Of a DNA stretch of 64,000 bases, positions 36,266 to 50,494 are shown piece by piece (the first letter of the stretch is position 1; every line of letters begins with the position of its first letter). Position numbers and translations under genes: made by a program. This DNA is from Callorhinus ursinus. Lineage: Eukaryota; Chordata; Mammalia; Carnivora; Otariidae. The notes under the pieces were generated by a model. The model saw nothing but the letters and a program-made list of their open reading frames with translations, did not search any database and was not told the DNA's origin. The stretch is taken from contig NW_020313157.1 in NCBI RefSeq assembly GCF_003265705.1, positions 124,001 to 188,000 on the forward strand, written 5' to 3'.

Positions 36266-39200
36266 CAACATGTTATCTAGTATACAACAAAGCAATGAGG
36301 CAACTTGGACCAAGGCAACCCGTGTCGGCTCTGGGCAAAAACTTTCTACTTCCACTCTCTCCCTGCTCCTTAGGGCCTCTCAGTTTTTACTCCCCTCCTA
36401 CGGCCTCTTATAGCAGTACAAACTGCTACAACCTCAACCCATATTCATACCACAACCAAGAGAACCAGCCCAGTTTGTCACGGATTGAGTGAATTTGCAG
36501 GGGAGACTCTTGACAAGCCTCCCTGAGACCTCAATATGCTCCTGGTCGGGGACAGGAGGCAGAAGGAGGGGAAGGGCAGGTGCCATTTCTCCTGTTCTCT
36601 ATGTGCTGAGATTTCAAGACACCTGGAAGGGCTTTGCTCCTTTTCTACTAATTGGATACAGGCCACAGGGACCACTACTGATTTATGTTCCCGGTAAGAG
36701 TCCAAAGCAAGCTGTTTTCCTTCTCCACTGGGGCTTCTCTCCACATCTCCAAAAATATTGGGGAACCGGACCTGGGGTACACTAGCATGGTGTTGTAAAC
36801 ACAAACCTTGTTACTGTCAAAATAATGAGTTCCTTACGACTAACTTCAACTAGAAATTTCTCCAAGATTTGAGACTTGCATAAAAACTTTCATAATATTT
36901 GGGATAATGCACTTTTTTCTCTATATAATTGATTTATTAATATTGTTATCAAATATCACTTCACTCATAACTCGGTTAGAAACAGTCTCTTCCTTAGAAA
37001 GGAAATAGATGAGTCATCCAGGGATTAAAAAATAAAGAAAACTAAACGCCATGAACACACAGGGATGATTTACTCTGAGCAGTGAGTCTGGTGTTCCCAA
37101 AGCAGCAATGTTTCCCAACTTAAAAACAAATTCAAAAAGCGTCAACAAAACCCACACACAATGCTTACGTGAATATTCTTTCATCGCTAAGTCTCTGAAT
37201 GAGGACGGCAGCCTTGGTTTTTAAATAATTGCCACATTATTCCCGCTTACCTCCCGAAGTTGGGGGTTGTCTCTTCTCTCCTGCGTTACAAATGGTCTGA
37301 TTAATCCAACAGACATGCGCGGTGAGTGCCATGGCTGCCGGATGCGCAGAGATACACTTTTCCTTTGCAGAAGACATATTTGTGATCTATCTACGCAGAG
37401 GTATTGACAATACCCACCCTGGGCAGGATTTCTGTAACATTTCATTCAGCACAACGAGAATGAATCTCAGTCTTGGAGGGCTTAACTTGGCAGGACCACG
37501 GAAGGCATTTGCAAAGGTGCTTTCTGTTATTTGAAGAAACGCTGGAGACAAAGCCGCGAGATGCTGAGATCTATTTTAATTTGGATAAAGCGATTTGCCA
37601 TACTCTATTCATTTGACAAGACCTGTAGCCATGTCAATTTAGCTTTTATCAGGTAGCCATGGGAAAAAAATGCAAATAGTTTATATAATTACTTTATCGA
37701 GTGCATATACACAGCAAAGTTTCACGTGTTAAATCATTCATGATCTGGCTAACAGGTGGCTGAAACAGCTAGCCTGGTGAATTGCCTCTCCAGTAGGAAA
37801 CAAGGCAAGGGAGATAAATTAGATTCATATGTTGGGATGGATTTCCCATGGTTCTCTGGGGCTGCTGCAGCTCCTGCAGGTGAAGCCCTCAGAGGGGGTT
37901 GGCGGTGGCTCACAGGATGGGTACACGATGCAAATGCATCGTCCACTTTAATTCCAGCCAGCTGGTCAGTGTTAGGGCCATCGGATTTTGAGAGTCAGCT
38001 TCCAGCTTTGGGAGGCTGAATCCCAATCCTTTGAGTCACACCCCATGTAAAGCTTGAGGACAGGTGTCATCTGGATCTATGGATTGCCTGCCTGATACCT
38101 GAGCTGGAACCCTCCCCAAACCCCCATCTTTAACAGACTAAAGGAAAACCATCCAGAAATAGGTTGTCCAGTCACTAGACTAACAAACATTCCAGACTAG
38201 CTTCTTCGGTGAACTTTTAAAAAGTCCCAAAGAAGATGGCTTCTATGGAAGAAAGGGAAAGTGTAGCCATCCATTTGAGGAGATAAAACGCCTCAAGCAA
38301 TCTGAACGACTCTTCACACAAGGATGCTCACAAGTGGGTAGGTATTCACGAGTATGCTCATGGCAATCAGATTTGACCAAGGTCAAACCGCTAGGTGTAC
38401 TATGATGATGTAGACCCACCTCTATCTGAATCCAGGTCTTGTCATTAAATGATTGTTGCTCAGGGAGAATTTTGTAAAACCAATACTGGGGACTAGGTTT
38501 TGCCAGCAGAAACGAGCCTTTGGGAAATGCTTCTTGGAACCTGGAAGCAAGTACCGAGGGTGGGGATGATATATATCCTTGGGCAGGTGTGCCTATAGAA
38601 CTGGTTCTGGTATGTTTGTTTTTACATAAAAAGCAATTAGGCATCAAGTCTACACTGCATGCAAACAAAACCCAAGGAGACAGATTGAAAATATGTGGTG
38701 TGTTATTTGGTCCTAAAAACTGCATTTTGTTAACACTCCCCCCAAATTCTCCAGAAGCAATAAAATAGCTTTTGGCATGACAGTACTTTCACAGAAATGA
38801 AAATATGATTTAAGAAAATGGTGTTTTTGGAGTGAAGCAAGTGTTTAAATTATCATGTTTAAATGAACTATGCCAGGCTCTTTTCCCTTCCATGGGAGGC
38901 AAGCTCGGCTTCCTTTCGTGATTCTTTGCAGTGCACAGGGAGATTTGCTTTTGAAAATAAAGAAAGCAAGGGGAGGAGGGGCCACTTCTGTGGTTGGGCA
39001 CATTTCTTCGCAAGAAGCACCAAGAAGGAACCCCCCCGCCCCGCCTCCAGCACTTGAATTACATGTTGCTGGCTGTTCTTACTCCCCCCTTCTAAGCTGT
39101 TCACTCCCAGCCGTGCCGACTTTGAGAGAGGACTTGGCCCCATTTACAAAGCCAGGTCCCCCAGAAGCACACACCTGCCCCATTGCATCAAGCTGCCCCC

Positions 39201-41417
39201 TTTATATTCCAGGAATCAAACAGGATCTTATTTTTGGCCCCTGAAAATTTCATATTCAGTCTGAACACAGAATAGCTGGGTTCCCCCCCCATTTTAAATC
39301 TACATTAGTTTGAGAAAGCAAATGAAGTACCCATGAGTGCTTAAAAAAAAAAGAACTCTAAAATAAGCTGCTCAACCCATTGGGGGATCTCCTTCTCACC
39401 TCTGCCAAGGACCAGTGGAAGGTAGGCATGGCCCAGGAGTTCAATGTGGGGGCTGCACCAGAGAGTTTGTTGGTCTTCTTACAAAAACGTGAGCATTAAA
39501 AAGTACTTTCTGTCAACGCTATCATAGGACTTGGGGTTTCCAGGGAATTCTCCCAGAACAACTGCCTCGCTGCCTTTCAGAAACATCTCGTCTCGGCCTT
39601 GTTCTCTGGCTGTGTGTGCGCTGGAATCCCAGGGCAACGTAGTTTATTGTTTTAATATCTGTCTGACACAAAGCAAACCATCCTCCAGTGACTCCTTATC
39701 TGTCATATGTATTTCTGTGAAAGAAATATCAAGACAAATAAGATGTTTGGGGGCACACCACGGGATGGTAGTTTTTGCAATTGGCAGCCTTTTGCAGAAG
39801 TGAGACCCCCATCTGCAAAAGACGAAAGCCACCATTCTGCATTGAGATTAATAACCAAAGCGCCAAGAAAGCTAGATAGCAGCTGCCTGAAATGTGGCTT
39901 CTTTGCAGATTCTTTCCTGGGAACAACTGAGGAGGTTCAACTAGTGGGTTCCCCCCCCGAAATTGTCTTTTTTTTTTTTAAGAGGGCAAAACAGTCACAC
40001 CAATGTGGTCTATGATCATGAGTCAGCCAAAGTAACGGCAGCTGTGGAAGAAGGTGCTAGCCCCGTTGTGGCGATGGTGGGGCGTGGATTGAAAATACCA
40101 CAGAGCCTGTTCAGAAAGCTGGTGTCCAGGTGAAATAAGTTAACACAGGAGCTAGTAAAAACCTCTTAAAAACTACCTGTTCATAAGTCAGCGCGCTGTG
40201 CCCCGCCGTGGGAAAGCGGGGCCAGAGGCGCCAGGCAGAGATGGTACTTCAGTGATGGAGACAGAATGACACGGGGGTTTGGGGAGCGGTGGTGGTCGCT
40301 GCAGAGCTGTGTCTGGCTGTGGGCAATCGCTGGGCATTAAATCGGGCGTGTGCTATGATTGGGGTGACAGGCAGAGCACGGTACAGTAGAAGTCTCAAAA
40401 TCTCCCTGTCCATGGGTTCAGTGAGGAAAGTAGGATTTCAGTGGCCAGGTGGGTCTGTCCATAATGCAGGAGGATGGTGAGAACGTCAATATTTAGCTGA
40501 CCTACCAAGAGGCATTAAAAATGCCGTGTTAATGGAGGGTAAGTCTCCTGTTGGGTATGGCCCCCAAATATCCCTGTGAGTAATTTGTTGGCAATTCTGA
40601 GACATTAGCATTATGTATCTATTATCTGTCTTGCCCACAAGAACGCGACACTACAGAGGCTGACTTAAGGACACCTTGCTTAATTAAATTGAATTTGAAT
40701 AAAAATTTTTTCAGAAGAGGACGCCTTGCTCACGAAGTATTTACATTATATGGAAGGGTACCTGGCATATAGAAACAACGTGATAAAAATTGGTTAAATG
40801 AACTAATGCCCTTTAACCCCCTCCCCCATCAAAGGACTGATAAAATGAGTAAAGAATGGAAGGAATTATTTCAGAGATGATGACGCAGTGGGCAGAGGTA
40901 TGATGTCACCATAATGCTGAGACACAGACTTAGAAGGAGCGCTGATTCCTGTTTAGAAGGATGCACTTTGGAGCACCTTTCCGACCAACAGTATTGGAAG
41001 GCGCTGGAGGAGCCCGAGTCAGCCCAGGCAAACGATGAGGCATCCTGAGTACGTTAATGGAGTCTCACCCTCTATCCCAGGGAACCTGGGGCAGGTGTTG
41101 GAGAAAGCCCAATAGCACCAGATTGATGCTTCCAACTCCCCATCTGTTTGTTGTTTGTTAGGAGGGCAAAACTAAGCCAACCCACCCTATTTAGACCGAA
41201 TTCATGTATCAGTCTGACTTTGATAAGTGCCAAGAGAAGGGTATTCTGTTTATGTGCCTACCTTCCATTATTGGGTTTGAAATGCGATAAAGTGGCACAA
41301 AATGCAAAAGACCCATGAGGGTGCCCACTGAAAAGAAGGTCCCTTTTGATCTCCTCTCCCACGTAGCCAGCTGTCTTTGGAGTCTGGCCCTTTCAGATAA
41401 GAATGCTAGCCTAACAA

Positions 41418-41640
41418 AGGGGTCACTAAACTACAGCCCTTGGGCTACATCTGGCCCAAAGACTGTTTTTGTCAATAAAGTGTTATTGGAAGCACAGTCA
41501 CACCTATTCATCTCTGTACTGGCTGTGGCCACTTTCAAGCTGTGGACAGAGTTGAGTAGTTGCCAACAGGAAGCAGATGGCCCACGAGGCTGGAAATACT
41601 TACTATCTGGCCTTTTAAAGGACAATTTTGCCAACCCCTG
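41418..41640 (+). mobile_element. Non-autonomous hAT (Charlie-type) relic, copy A
   Basis: It runs from aggggtcactaaactacagc through tgtttttgtcaataaagtgt, ttattggaagcacagtcaca and gagttgagtagttgcc to ttttgccaacccctg. The ends are imperfect inverted repeats (ggggtcactaaact / ttttgccaacccct). It belongs to the widespread mammalian hAT family of this kind; the exact Repbase name is not certain. Confidence 0.82.
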
Positions 41641-41835
41641 GCCAGACAGATGAGACACAGAAGAGCTGCCTCTCCAGGGATCCAGGGATGAGAAGAAGAA
41701 AGCACTTGACCACTCCCTGCTCAGACATTTCCAGGAGCAGAGCATGTGGTCGCTTCCACACGCTGGTGGATAAATTTAGAGACTAGGGAAGACGGAAGGC
41801 TTGGGATTGAGTTAGGCTGGGTTCAAAGTTGATCT

Positions 41836-42005
41836 GGCTGGGTCACCTTGGACAAATTTCTTAATCCTTCTAATCCTACATTTTCTCAAGCAAAAAGGGG
41901 GCATAATCATATTTCATACTTTTCTTGTGAGGATTAAAGGAGAAAGTTCATGTGAAGGGCTTAGCAGAATGCCTGAGATATAGTACCATGAGTTAATATG
42001 AGTAT
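41836..42005 (+). repeat. MIR relic
   Basis: The order ggctgggtcaccttggacaa, atttcttaatcc, cttgtgaggattaaaggaga and cttagcagaatgcctgagat follows MIR. Confidence 0.78.
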
Positions 42006-43182
42006 TGTTACTATTATTTTTTTATTATTTCAGGGCTGGACTAGGGTAGGGCCAGTTAGGCATTCACTTTGGGTGCAAAATTTAAGAGGAGGTGACACCA
42101 AAACACCCCCAGTCATCAGGATAAATCGTAATTTTTTAAAAAGTTAAATTATTTAAAAAATCCACGATGAACAGACTCTCAAACTTTAAGCAAAGAAGTG
42201 CTATGTTGAACATATTGGACCCTAAAGTAAAAAAAAATTAATAATACTCATCCTGTCTTAATGAAAATTTTGATATTTTGTTCATTATCAATTTTTTCCA
42301 TTAATTTAGATTTAAAAAAAATACCACATTAGAATATTATCTTTTTTTTAGAATATTATTTATCTTGACTATCGAGTTTTTTTGGCACCTCTTTAGATTT
42401 TGTCCAAGGTGAGTCCCCCCCTTGCCTCACCCTCACTCCAGCTCTGATTATCCTTCTCTTAAGTGATTCCTCCAGAAAATATTAGAAAAGGCCTTTTCAG
42501 AGCCTCAAGGAGCTCTGAGATATTGGAGAGGGAGAGAGAAGACACGGTTTAAACCAGCGTGTCAGCAACAAAGTGACCTATACGTGTACTTTCTATCAGC
42601 TGAACTCAGTCCACTGACATTTTCTGTATTGGGCAGAAGAAAGAGGAAGCCATAAATTAATTTAGGCTGTTACTTTAATTACAGAAACCAATGGAAGTTC
42701 TATCAATTACCTAAAAGTAGAACACTGCAGGCCTGATTTATGTATGTTTCTGCCACTTAAATCATTGTTTTATGAATTCCACACAATTACTTCCATAAAA
42801 TCTGCAATCAATACATCAATTAAAACCATGCCACCACAGCTCGCCCTTGAGTTTCATAAAAGTGAATAAATGAGGAAGTGATTTTGCATTTTGATAACAT
42901 TTAGCATCCCGAGCCTGTGGTATCAGATCCCCCCCGCCCCCCCCACCCCCCCGCCGCCGTGGTCAGGAGTGAAAATTTCAGGGGGAATTAACAGTCATCT
43001 TCTTTTTACCTTAGGACTTGTCCTCACATGGATCTCAAGCTCATCTGTGGTTTCTGGGTAACTGTGTGGGAAATGCGCTTGCTTGCATTGACAAGCACAT
43101 GGAACCATCCATACATTTCTGCTGGAAAATGCTTTTTTTGCTTGCTGACAAATAAAACTGGTACCTCTGTGTCAAGGCACTT

Positions 43183-43556
43183 GCTGTGGACTGAAAAGTG
43201 TCTTGCTCCCCCACAATTACATGTTGACACCCTAACTCCCAATGTGATGATATGTAGGGATGAGGCCTTTGGGAGGTAATTAGGTTGAAGTAAGTCATGA
43301 GGTGGGGCTCTCATGAAGGGATTCGTGTCCTTATAAGAACAGACACCCAAGGGCTTGCTTTCTCTGCCCTGTAAGAACATGGTTAGAAGGTGACCATCTA
43401 TGAGCCAGGAAGAGAGCCCTCATCAGAACCGACCACACTAGGACCCTGATGTCAGACTTCCAACCTCCAGAAGGGAGAGAAAATAAATTTCTTTTGTCTA
43501 AGCACACCCCACCCCATCTATGTTATTTTTTATGACAGCCCTAGAAAAATAATAGA
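43183..43556 (+). mobile_element. MLT1-type (MaLR) solitary LTR
   Basis: An old mammalian LTR relic. It follows the MLT1-like order of landmarks: tgtggactgaa near the start, acatgttgacaccctaact, gaggcctttgggaggtaatt, gtgtccttataagaac, caggaagagagccctcatcag, agacttccaacctccag, and a final region resembling ttatgacagccctag. No internal coding region is attached. Confidence 0.8.
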
Positions 43557-43789
43557 ATGCTAGGGAGTACTTGCTCCTGGCGGGGATTTTGTGACCTAAA
43601 GTGGTGTCTAAAGCTGTAACAAGAGAAAAGGTGGATATATTAGCCTGTGTATTTAAAAATGTACGCTGGAGTGTAAGCAAGATCCAAGGCCCCAAATAGG
43701 AAATATGTTTGCAACATCTATGCTCTTCATAGGTTATCCCCCCTAATGAATAGTTCTCTCTCAATGTAAATTAAAAATAAAATCAGAAA

Positions 43790-44063
43790 CAGCACAGAGG
43801 GTCATAGGGGAAGGGAGGGAAAACTCAATGGGAAGAAATCAGAGAGGGAGAAAAACCACGAGAGACTCTTGATTCTAGGAAACAAACTGAGGTGTGCTGG
43901 AGGGGAGGTGGGCGGGGGGAAGGGGTAACTGGGTGATGGGCATGAAGGAGGGCCCATGATGGGATGAGCGCTGGGTGTTATACGCAACTGATGAATTATT
44001 GAACACTACATCTGAAACTAATGATGTACTATATGTTGGCTAATTGAATTTAAGTAAAAAAAT
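43790..44063 (+). mobile_element. L1 3' UTR fragment (very short insertion)
   Basis: It shares with the large L1 the string of landmarks agaaatcagagagggag, aggaaacaaactgagg, gggtgatgggcat, cgctgggtgttat and aactaatgatgta, followed by an A-rich tail. It is a 274-bp insertion that is all 3' UTR, flanked by a 16-bp duplication (aaaataaaatcagaaa) at 43774-43789 and 44064-44079. Confidence 0.92.
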
Positions 44064-46218
44064 AAAATAAAATCAGAAAAACCCAGAAGAGAAATGGGCA
44101 GATGTGTACTGGAAATCCACAAGACGTAATGTCCAGATGACGATGAAAGTAGCAAATCTGATGCTCGTCACTAGGAGGAAGGCAAATGCAGACGAGAGCA
44201 AATTCAGAGGCTATGTTTCACCCATCTGATTTTCAAAATTAAAAAAAGAGCAGAATACGAAAGCTCTGGCAAGGATGTCGGGATGGAACCACCAACCGCA
44301 TGTTTGGGAAGCTAGATGTGGGATTTGAGGTACTGGGATGTCAGGGTATATGTAAAGATATTTGCTGCAGGCTTTAGGAAAAGGAGCAGTTTGAATGAAT
44401 GTGGACAGGGGATGGCTGAAGGAGCATCCACACCACGGGACAGTGGGAAAATACCCAGATGGCTGAATGCAAGGGAGCCAAAATCTGCTATTAAGTGAGA
44501 CAAAATACGTGTAATGCGCACATAATATGTATATGCAACACTCCCCTCTGTATAAAATCAAACTACCAACACCCCCATTTCACGTGTGTGTGTCCTTCTT
44601 TGTATGTCTTATTATGGGGAAGATGTGGAAAGATACTTTCCAGGCAGTCAATCTGGGTTTCATTAAAGGTATATGTTTTTGGATAAAATGGGGATATTAT
44701 TACCACATCATTTCACACACATATGTGTGTGTGTTTATTTGCATGCTTCTCTAATTACCGGGAGCATATGTTATATTTGTAATTTAAAGTCTATTCATAA
44801 AACTGTAAAGAAAACAGAATTAAGCGGGTTAACACTGCCCGGCTTCTGAAAACATCTACTTCACCTGGAAATAAGGGTCAGTGAGAGCTGGCTTTGCTAA
44901 TCCAAATTAGAAAGTGACTTTGCCATTCATAGAACCATGGATTTACCTCTTGAAATTTCAATTAATAAAAAATGGAGGTAATGTTTTCATTTGGAAGAAA
45001 GGTGACATGTTCTTTCCATTCCTCGTTCTGCCTGGAGGCATGTTTTGATAGTAAGCATGCACTACATGCAAACAGCACTGAGAGTAAAGCAGGTGCCTTT
45101 CCCCCCACACAGGAGGAGCCTACAGATCACTGGGCCCAGGAGGGGGAAGTCAGTGAGCTAGCCCACCAGACCTGCCCCAGCTTTTACCAAACCCCTCTGT
45201 CAAGGGGTCAGATGTGGGCTCTTCAAAGCAAACACAACACTATTAAATTAATTAAAATTATTTCAAAACTAACAAAGTAGTTCATGTAATTAATTAGTTT
45301 AGTTGATGAAAAGTTAATATTCTTAAGACAAAGACATTAATATTAAATGCTTTCCATTTGGCACAAGGTGATCTTGCCTAATTCTCTGGAGTTTTGCTTC
45401 GACTTCATTTGTCTGCTAAAAAGTAGGCCCACTTTACACTCTGGATGCTAGTGGTTCACTGGGACACATGGGAGCATGTGTGATGTCCCATGACACAAGC
45501 TGAATAGGGGTTTCACACCAGGATAAAGGTCAGGATGAGGGGGAAAAACTGGGGTCAGTTGGGGAGAGACAGGAGAATCTGTAGGATTAGGTTGTACTGA
45601 CACAGCGCTCTGAGTGGAAATCTTTCCCTTAATGCTTTCATGTCCTGGGTCATATTATTAGGATGATTCACTTAAGTGGAGGAAAACCCATTATGTAAAA
45701 ATGCATCTTAAAAAACAGATAACCTCAAGTAGAAATTATTTTCATTACAGAGGAATTCAGCAGGGTTCCTTTAAAACCCATCTCCCCTACTGCACTTAAG
45801 GGTGTTATTTACAGATGATTAGCTATTTGGCTAGGCAGTGGGGCAATTTAAGTCCAAAACATCCAAGGCCAGTTAAAGATCCGTGGGGGGAAAAAAAGCC
45901 AACACAAACTCAGGAGTAATCCTGGAAGTCAGTAAACACATAAGATCCAATTTACAAAAGTGTAATTTATACACACCTTTCTTCAGGAGTACAACTATTA
46001 GATAACCATGAGAAATATATATATTTTCAAGTTAAAAAGCAGGTACATCCTACAAGATTGCTGAGAAGTAAGGGATCCTCAGCTTTTGGGTAGAAGGCTG
46101 GATTCTTAGCAAAAAGAGGCCACACCATTCGGACCTCAGAGACAAGAGAGGTGGCTCTCAGCCATGTGTATGTCACACTCAGAGAGGAGATGAACCTCGA
46201 TGGCCCTGTGCGTGCCCC

Positions 46219-46220
<2 letters not shown>

Positions 46221-46252
<32 letters not shown>

Positions 46253-46290
46253 ATGTATGTGACAGAGAGAGAGAGAGAGAGAGACAGAGA
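46221..46290. repeat. (GT)n-(GA)n compound microsatellite
   Basis: A 30-bp GT run (46221-46250) is followed by gcatgtatgt and a GA run (46263-46290), just upstream of an L1 3' end. Confidence 0.95.
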
Positions 46291-46405
46291 GCAAAAATGA
46301 CCCTCTATATGCTGGAGGGATTGTTTCTAGAACATATGATTTTGCACTGGAACATATACCTTAATCTAGAAGAGAAAACCTATGTGATGTTTCAAAGCCA
46401 GCCAA

Positions 46406-47040
46406 CCCTACGATCCAGCAATTGCACTACTAGGTATTTATCCCAAAGATACAGATGTAGTGAAAAGAAGGGCACATGCACCCCAATGTTCATATCAGCA
46501 ATGTCCACAACAGCCAAACTGTGGAAGGAGCCGAGATGCCCTTCAACAGATGAATGGATAAAGAAGATGTGGTCCATATATACAATGGAATATTACTCAG
46601 CCATAAGAAAGAATGAATACCCACCATTTACTTCAACATGGATGGAACTGGAGGAGATTATGCTAAGTGAAATAAGTCAAGCTGAGAAAGACAATTATCA
46701 CATGGTTTCACTCATGTGTGGAACAGAAGGAATAGTGCAGAGGACCATAGAGGAAGGAAGGGAAAACTGAAGGGGAAGAAATCAGAGAGGGAGACAAACC
46801 ATGAGAGACTCTGGACCCTGGGAAACAAACAGGGTTACAGAAGTGAGGGGGGGGTGGGGGGATGGGGTAACCAGGTGATGGGTATTAAGGAGGGTACGAC
46901 TGGTGAAGAGCACTGGGTGTTACATGCAACCAATGAATGGCTGAACCCTACATCAAAAACTAATGATGTAATATATGGTGATTAACATAACAATAAAAAA
47001 TTAAAAAGAAATAAAAATAAAATAAAAATAAAACAACAAC
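46406..47040 (+). mobile_element. L1 3' end: ORF2 C-terminus and 3' UTR
   Basis: The insertion starts in the late ORF2 region (DPAIALLG... in one frame, then [30 protein letters not shown] in the next). It continues through the usual 3' UTR landmarks (gagacaaaccatgagagactc, gatgggtattaaggaggg, gcactgggtgttacatgcaa) to an A-rich tail. The frame is shifted near 46455, so it is a dead copy. A possible flanking duplication (caaagccagc against caaagaagccagc) is imperfect. Confidence 0.93.
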
Positions 47041-47745
47041 AAAAAACAAAGAAGCCAGCTAATGTCAAACAGTCCAGCCTCAAAAGGATTGCTCACTTGA
47101 AGAACTAAAGCAGAAAGCCTCAGCAATGTGTCTTAGGGAGGAATGGATCATCTTTACACGCAGCATTGTTGCCTCGAGATGGAAGTGATCTATAGTCCTT
47201 TTGGTGACACAGGTGGGGAAGGAGAAGGCTCAGAGTTGGCTGTCCATACGAAAAACACTCACTGAGCCTGTCAGTCTGGATACCATTGCTTAAGGGATCG
47301 ACACATGAAGATTCTTATTGGAAGAAACTAGGTTTTTGTTTCATTTTGCTTTGTTATGGGGTAGGACAATCAACTATTTATTAATTATTGTTTTCTTTAA
47401 CACTACTATATACAAGGACATTTCTTTAATATTTCTGAAAAATTCCTACCAACAATGGAGGGGTTGATTAAAATGTAATATTGTGAAATGATAGAATATT
47501 ATGAGGCCCTTAATGTATTTTCATAAAGTGCACATGACATGATAATCAGTGAAAATAATAGGATGAAAAATGTGTAGGTACTATGATTGATTATGCAATT
47601 TAAAAATGAAGGGTGTTGGACACACATTATACAATTTCTATAATTATTATATATTTTTACTTTTAAACTCAGGAAAAAAATGTATAAACAGTGAAGTGAT
47701 ATTGTCATTTTGGATTTTCAATAAAGAACAGACCCTTTATATCTG

Positions 47746-47953
47746 AGATCAACACACTTTTTCTGTAAAGAGCTGGAATGACAATATTTTAGGCTTCGTG
47801 GGCCACCTTTGTCTCTGTCACATGTTGTGTTTTGTTTTTGTTCCGTTTCTACAATCCTTCAAAAATTCTAAGACCCATTCTTAGCTCACAAGCTTTACAA
47901 AAACAGGCTGTGGGCTGGATTTGGCCCCTGGGCTGTAGTTTGCTGACCCCTGC
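47746..47953 (-). mobile_element. Non-autonomous hAT (Charlie-type) relic, copy B
   Basis: Reverse orientation of the same family as 41418-41640. On the plus strand it shows ctttttctgtaaagagctgg, aatattttaggcttcgtggg, aaaaacaggctgtgggctgg and gtttgctgacccctg. Confidence 0.82.
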
Positions 47954-48155
47954 TTCAGATGACACCGTCTCCTCTGGATGTTTCCCCTATTTTAATATGA
48001 AAAATTTGTGATAGATTTCCACATTTGATATTGACGATACACATTTCCCCCAAAGCTGCCTTAGAATGGCTATACTGATTCAAACCAGCCCTTATCTGGA
48101 ATTAATTTGAACAGAGAACTGAAGTAGAAATGCATATTTCATATGATCATTGAGA

Positions 48156-48280
48156 GCCATGCTTTCCATTATGGTAGCCATTAGCCCCATGTGGTTAATT
48201 AGAGTAACATTAATTAACATTAAATTAAATAAAAAAGTCAGTGCCTCTGTCCCGCGAGCCCACATACTGGACAGCGCAGA
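48156..48280 (+). mobile_element. Small DNA-transposon relic (family 2), second copy
   Basis: Landmarks atggtagccattagccccat, gtggttaattagag and catactggacagcgcag match the same family as 6592-6746. The central part is AT-rich and shortened. Confidence 0.7.
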
Positions 48281-48514
48281 TACGGAACATTTCATCTTAG
48301 ACAGTTCTATAGGACAACGGTGTTACAGAATAAAACAAAATAACTCTCTGGACTCAACTGTGGTTAAGTTTTGGGTCGCCAACATTTCTTCAGAAAATAA
48401 TGTTTATAGAGAAGGTAGGGGAGAGAGACAAGGGAATGATGATGATATTTAGAATCAAATGGAGCCAGAAAAGCAGTCAAAAGTTGAATAATTTCCCAGG
48501 TTTAAAAACCAAAT

Positions 48515-48660
48515 CCACCATATTGTGGCTGCGTGATCCTGGGTTATCACTCCGTCTCAGTACCCCTCCATTCCTCTGCTGTAAAGCAAACATTATAATA
48601 CCTACCTGGTGCAGATTTTGAGGATGACACAAGGTTGAACACGTGAAAATGTGTACTAGC
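48515..48660 (+). repeat. MIR relic
   Basis: The order tgtggctgcgtgatcctggg, taataccta and ttttgaggatgacacaaggt fits a decayed MIR. Confidence 0.68.
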
Positions 48661-49999
48661 ATCCTAATTCTACAAGATACATGCACACACATTTACACCA
48701 CCCGAAGTGGGCAATGTCTCTACATTTAGAAAGAACCACTTCTTGCCGGTATGCTTAGATTCTGTCTTCTCGGGGACACAGGAAGATACTTTGCATTTAA
48801 TGCATGCCCAACCTGCTGTTGATGGTGCTACGCTAGTTGGGAAGAACACCTGGCTGCCCCCATAACCTGGCACCTTCAGAAACCGTTGGGATTCTCACAG
48901 TCATGTTTTTGGTTTCTGATGACTGCTTCTAGCCTCTGCCCCCCAGCAAAGAGTTTGGTTTTTCTGAGCCTTTGGGAATTGAGATGCTTGATCTTGGCAC
49001 TCGGGGAGGATTCCCCTCTGTCTCTCATCCTTCTAATCATCACGTGCCCATTATTGCTGCTCTCCATCACCCCGCCCCACCCCCCGCTTCTCTAGCTGGT
49101 CTCCAGCAGCCCATCTTCTCCCATCCCCACACTCACTCTTGAGCACTGATCCCAATGAGGACCAATTTTGTAGTTATGGGGATTTCATAGGGTGGTGTCT
49201 TACAGCCTATGAAATAGAGGAGAAGGTCTGAGCTGTGGCTGGGGGTCTTTCTGAGGAGGGGCAAACCAGGTGGGGGCACCATGATGGAATCCATGAGGAC
49301 TGTAATTGTTCAACCTGTTCTGGGAACTGGGGTCAGGGTCGGGTATTTTCCACCCTGGAGCAGCCATCCCAGGCAGAGACATCCTTGGTTTTTCCGTGTC
49401 AACATTCTGATCTATCTTCCATATTTATTTTTGGTCTTCTCCCCCTTGCACTTGATGGCTGTATTCCTATCTATCAAAGTGCCTTTTCTTGTTGTTCCCC
49501 CCACCCAGTTAAATGGAGGAGAACCACATTCTTCTCTCTCCTCCTCATACTCAATGGAATCACACAGTAAAGGGCAGAAGAGCCTTGTAAACAAGTCATG
49601 ATTTTCCACTGAGAAAATGGTGCTCGAAGAGTAACAATCAAACATCTTTTGCTAGGCAAGGGGGCCACTTGGATGGCCTGTGTATGTTACATCGATTATT
49701 TTCACATTAATTTGCAAAGCTGTGATGGAAGGCAGGCAGTGAGCTTTAGCTCCAACCCCCCCATGCGTCTCCCCCACCCCCCGACCAATGCCCCATGTCC
49801 CATCCATTGGACTCGGTCCTTCCAGGTCTTAACAAAGGATGACTGGGGTATCTGGGAAGTGAGCGTTCAGACATAATGAGCAAAGGGGTTCGATGCCAAG
49901 GTGACAGGGAACACAGAAACATGCTTATGAGAACCAACCTCATCTTGTGGAGAGCCACAGGGAGGGTGGAGCCGAGAGGGAGGGTAGGAGGAGAACTTA

Positions 50000-50317
<318 letters not shown>

Positions 50318-50494
50318 TCAGGAGCCCACCCTCCAGCCCTCCAAGCATGGGCCACTCCTTGTCACCTGGGGTTCCCGCAGTGGGGGGTCTGGCTGCCCCA
50401 GGACCCAGTTTCAGATCAGTGATGGTGGCAGCATGGCATACGGCAAAGGGGGCTTGAGAAATATCAGAGAGAACTAGATGACAAGCCTGGCTCA

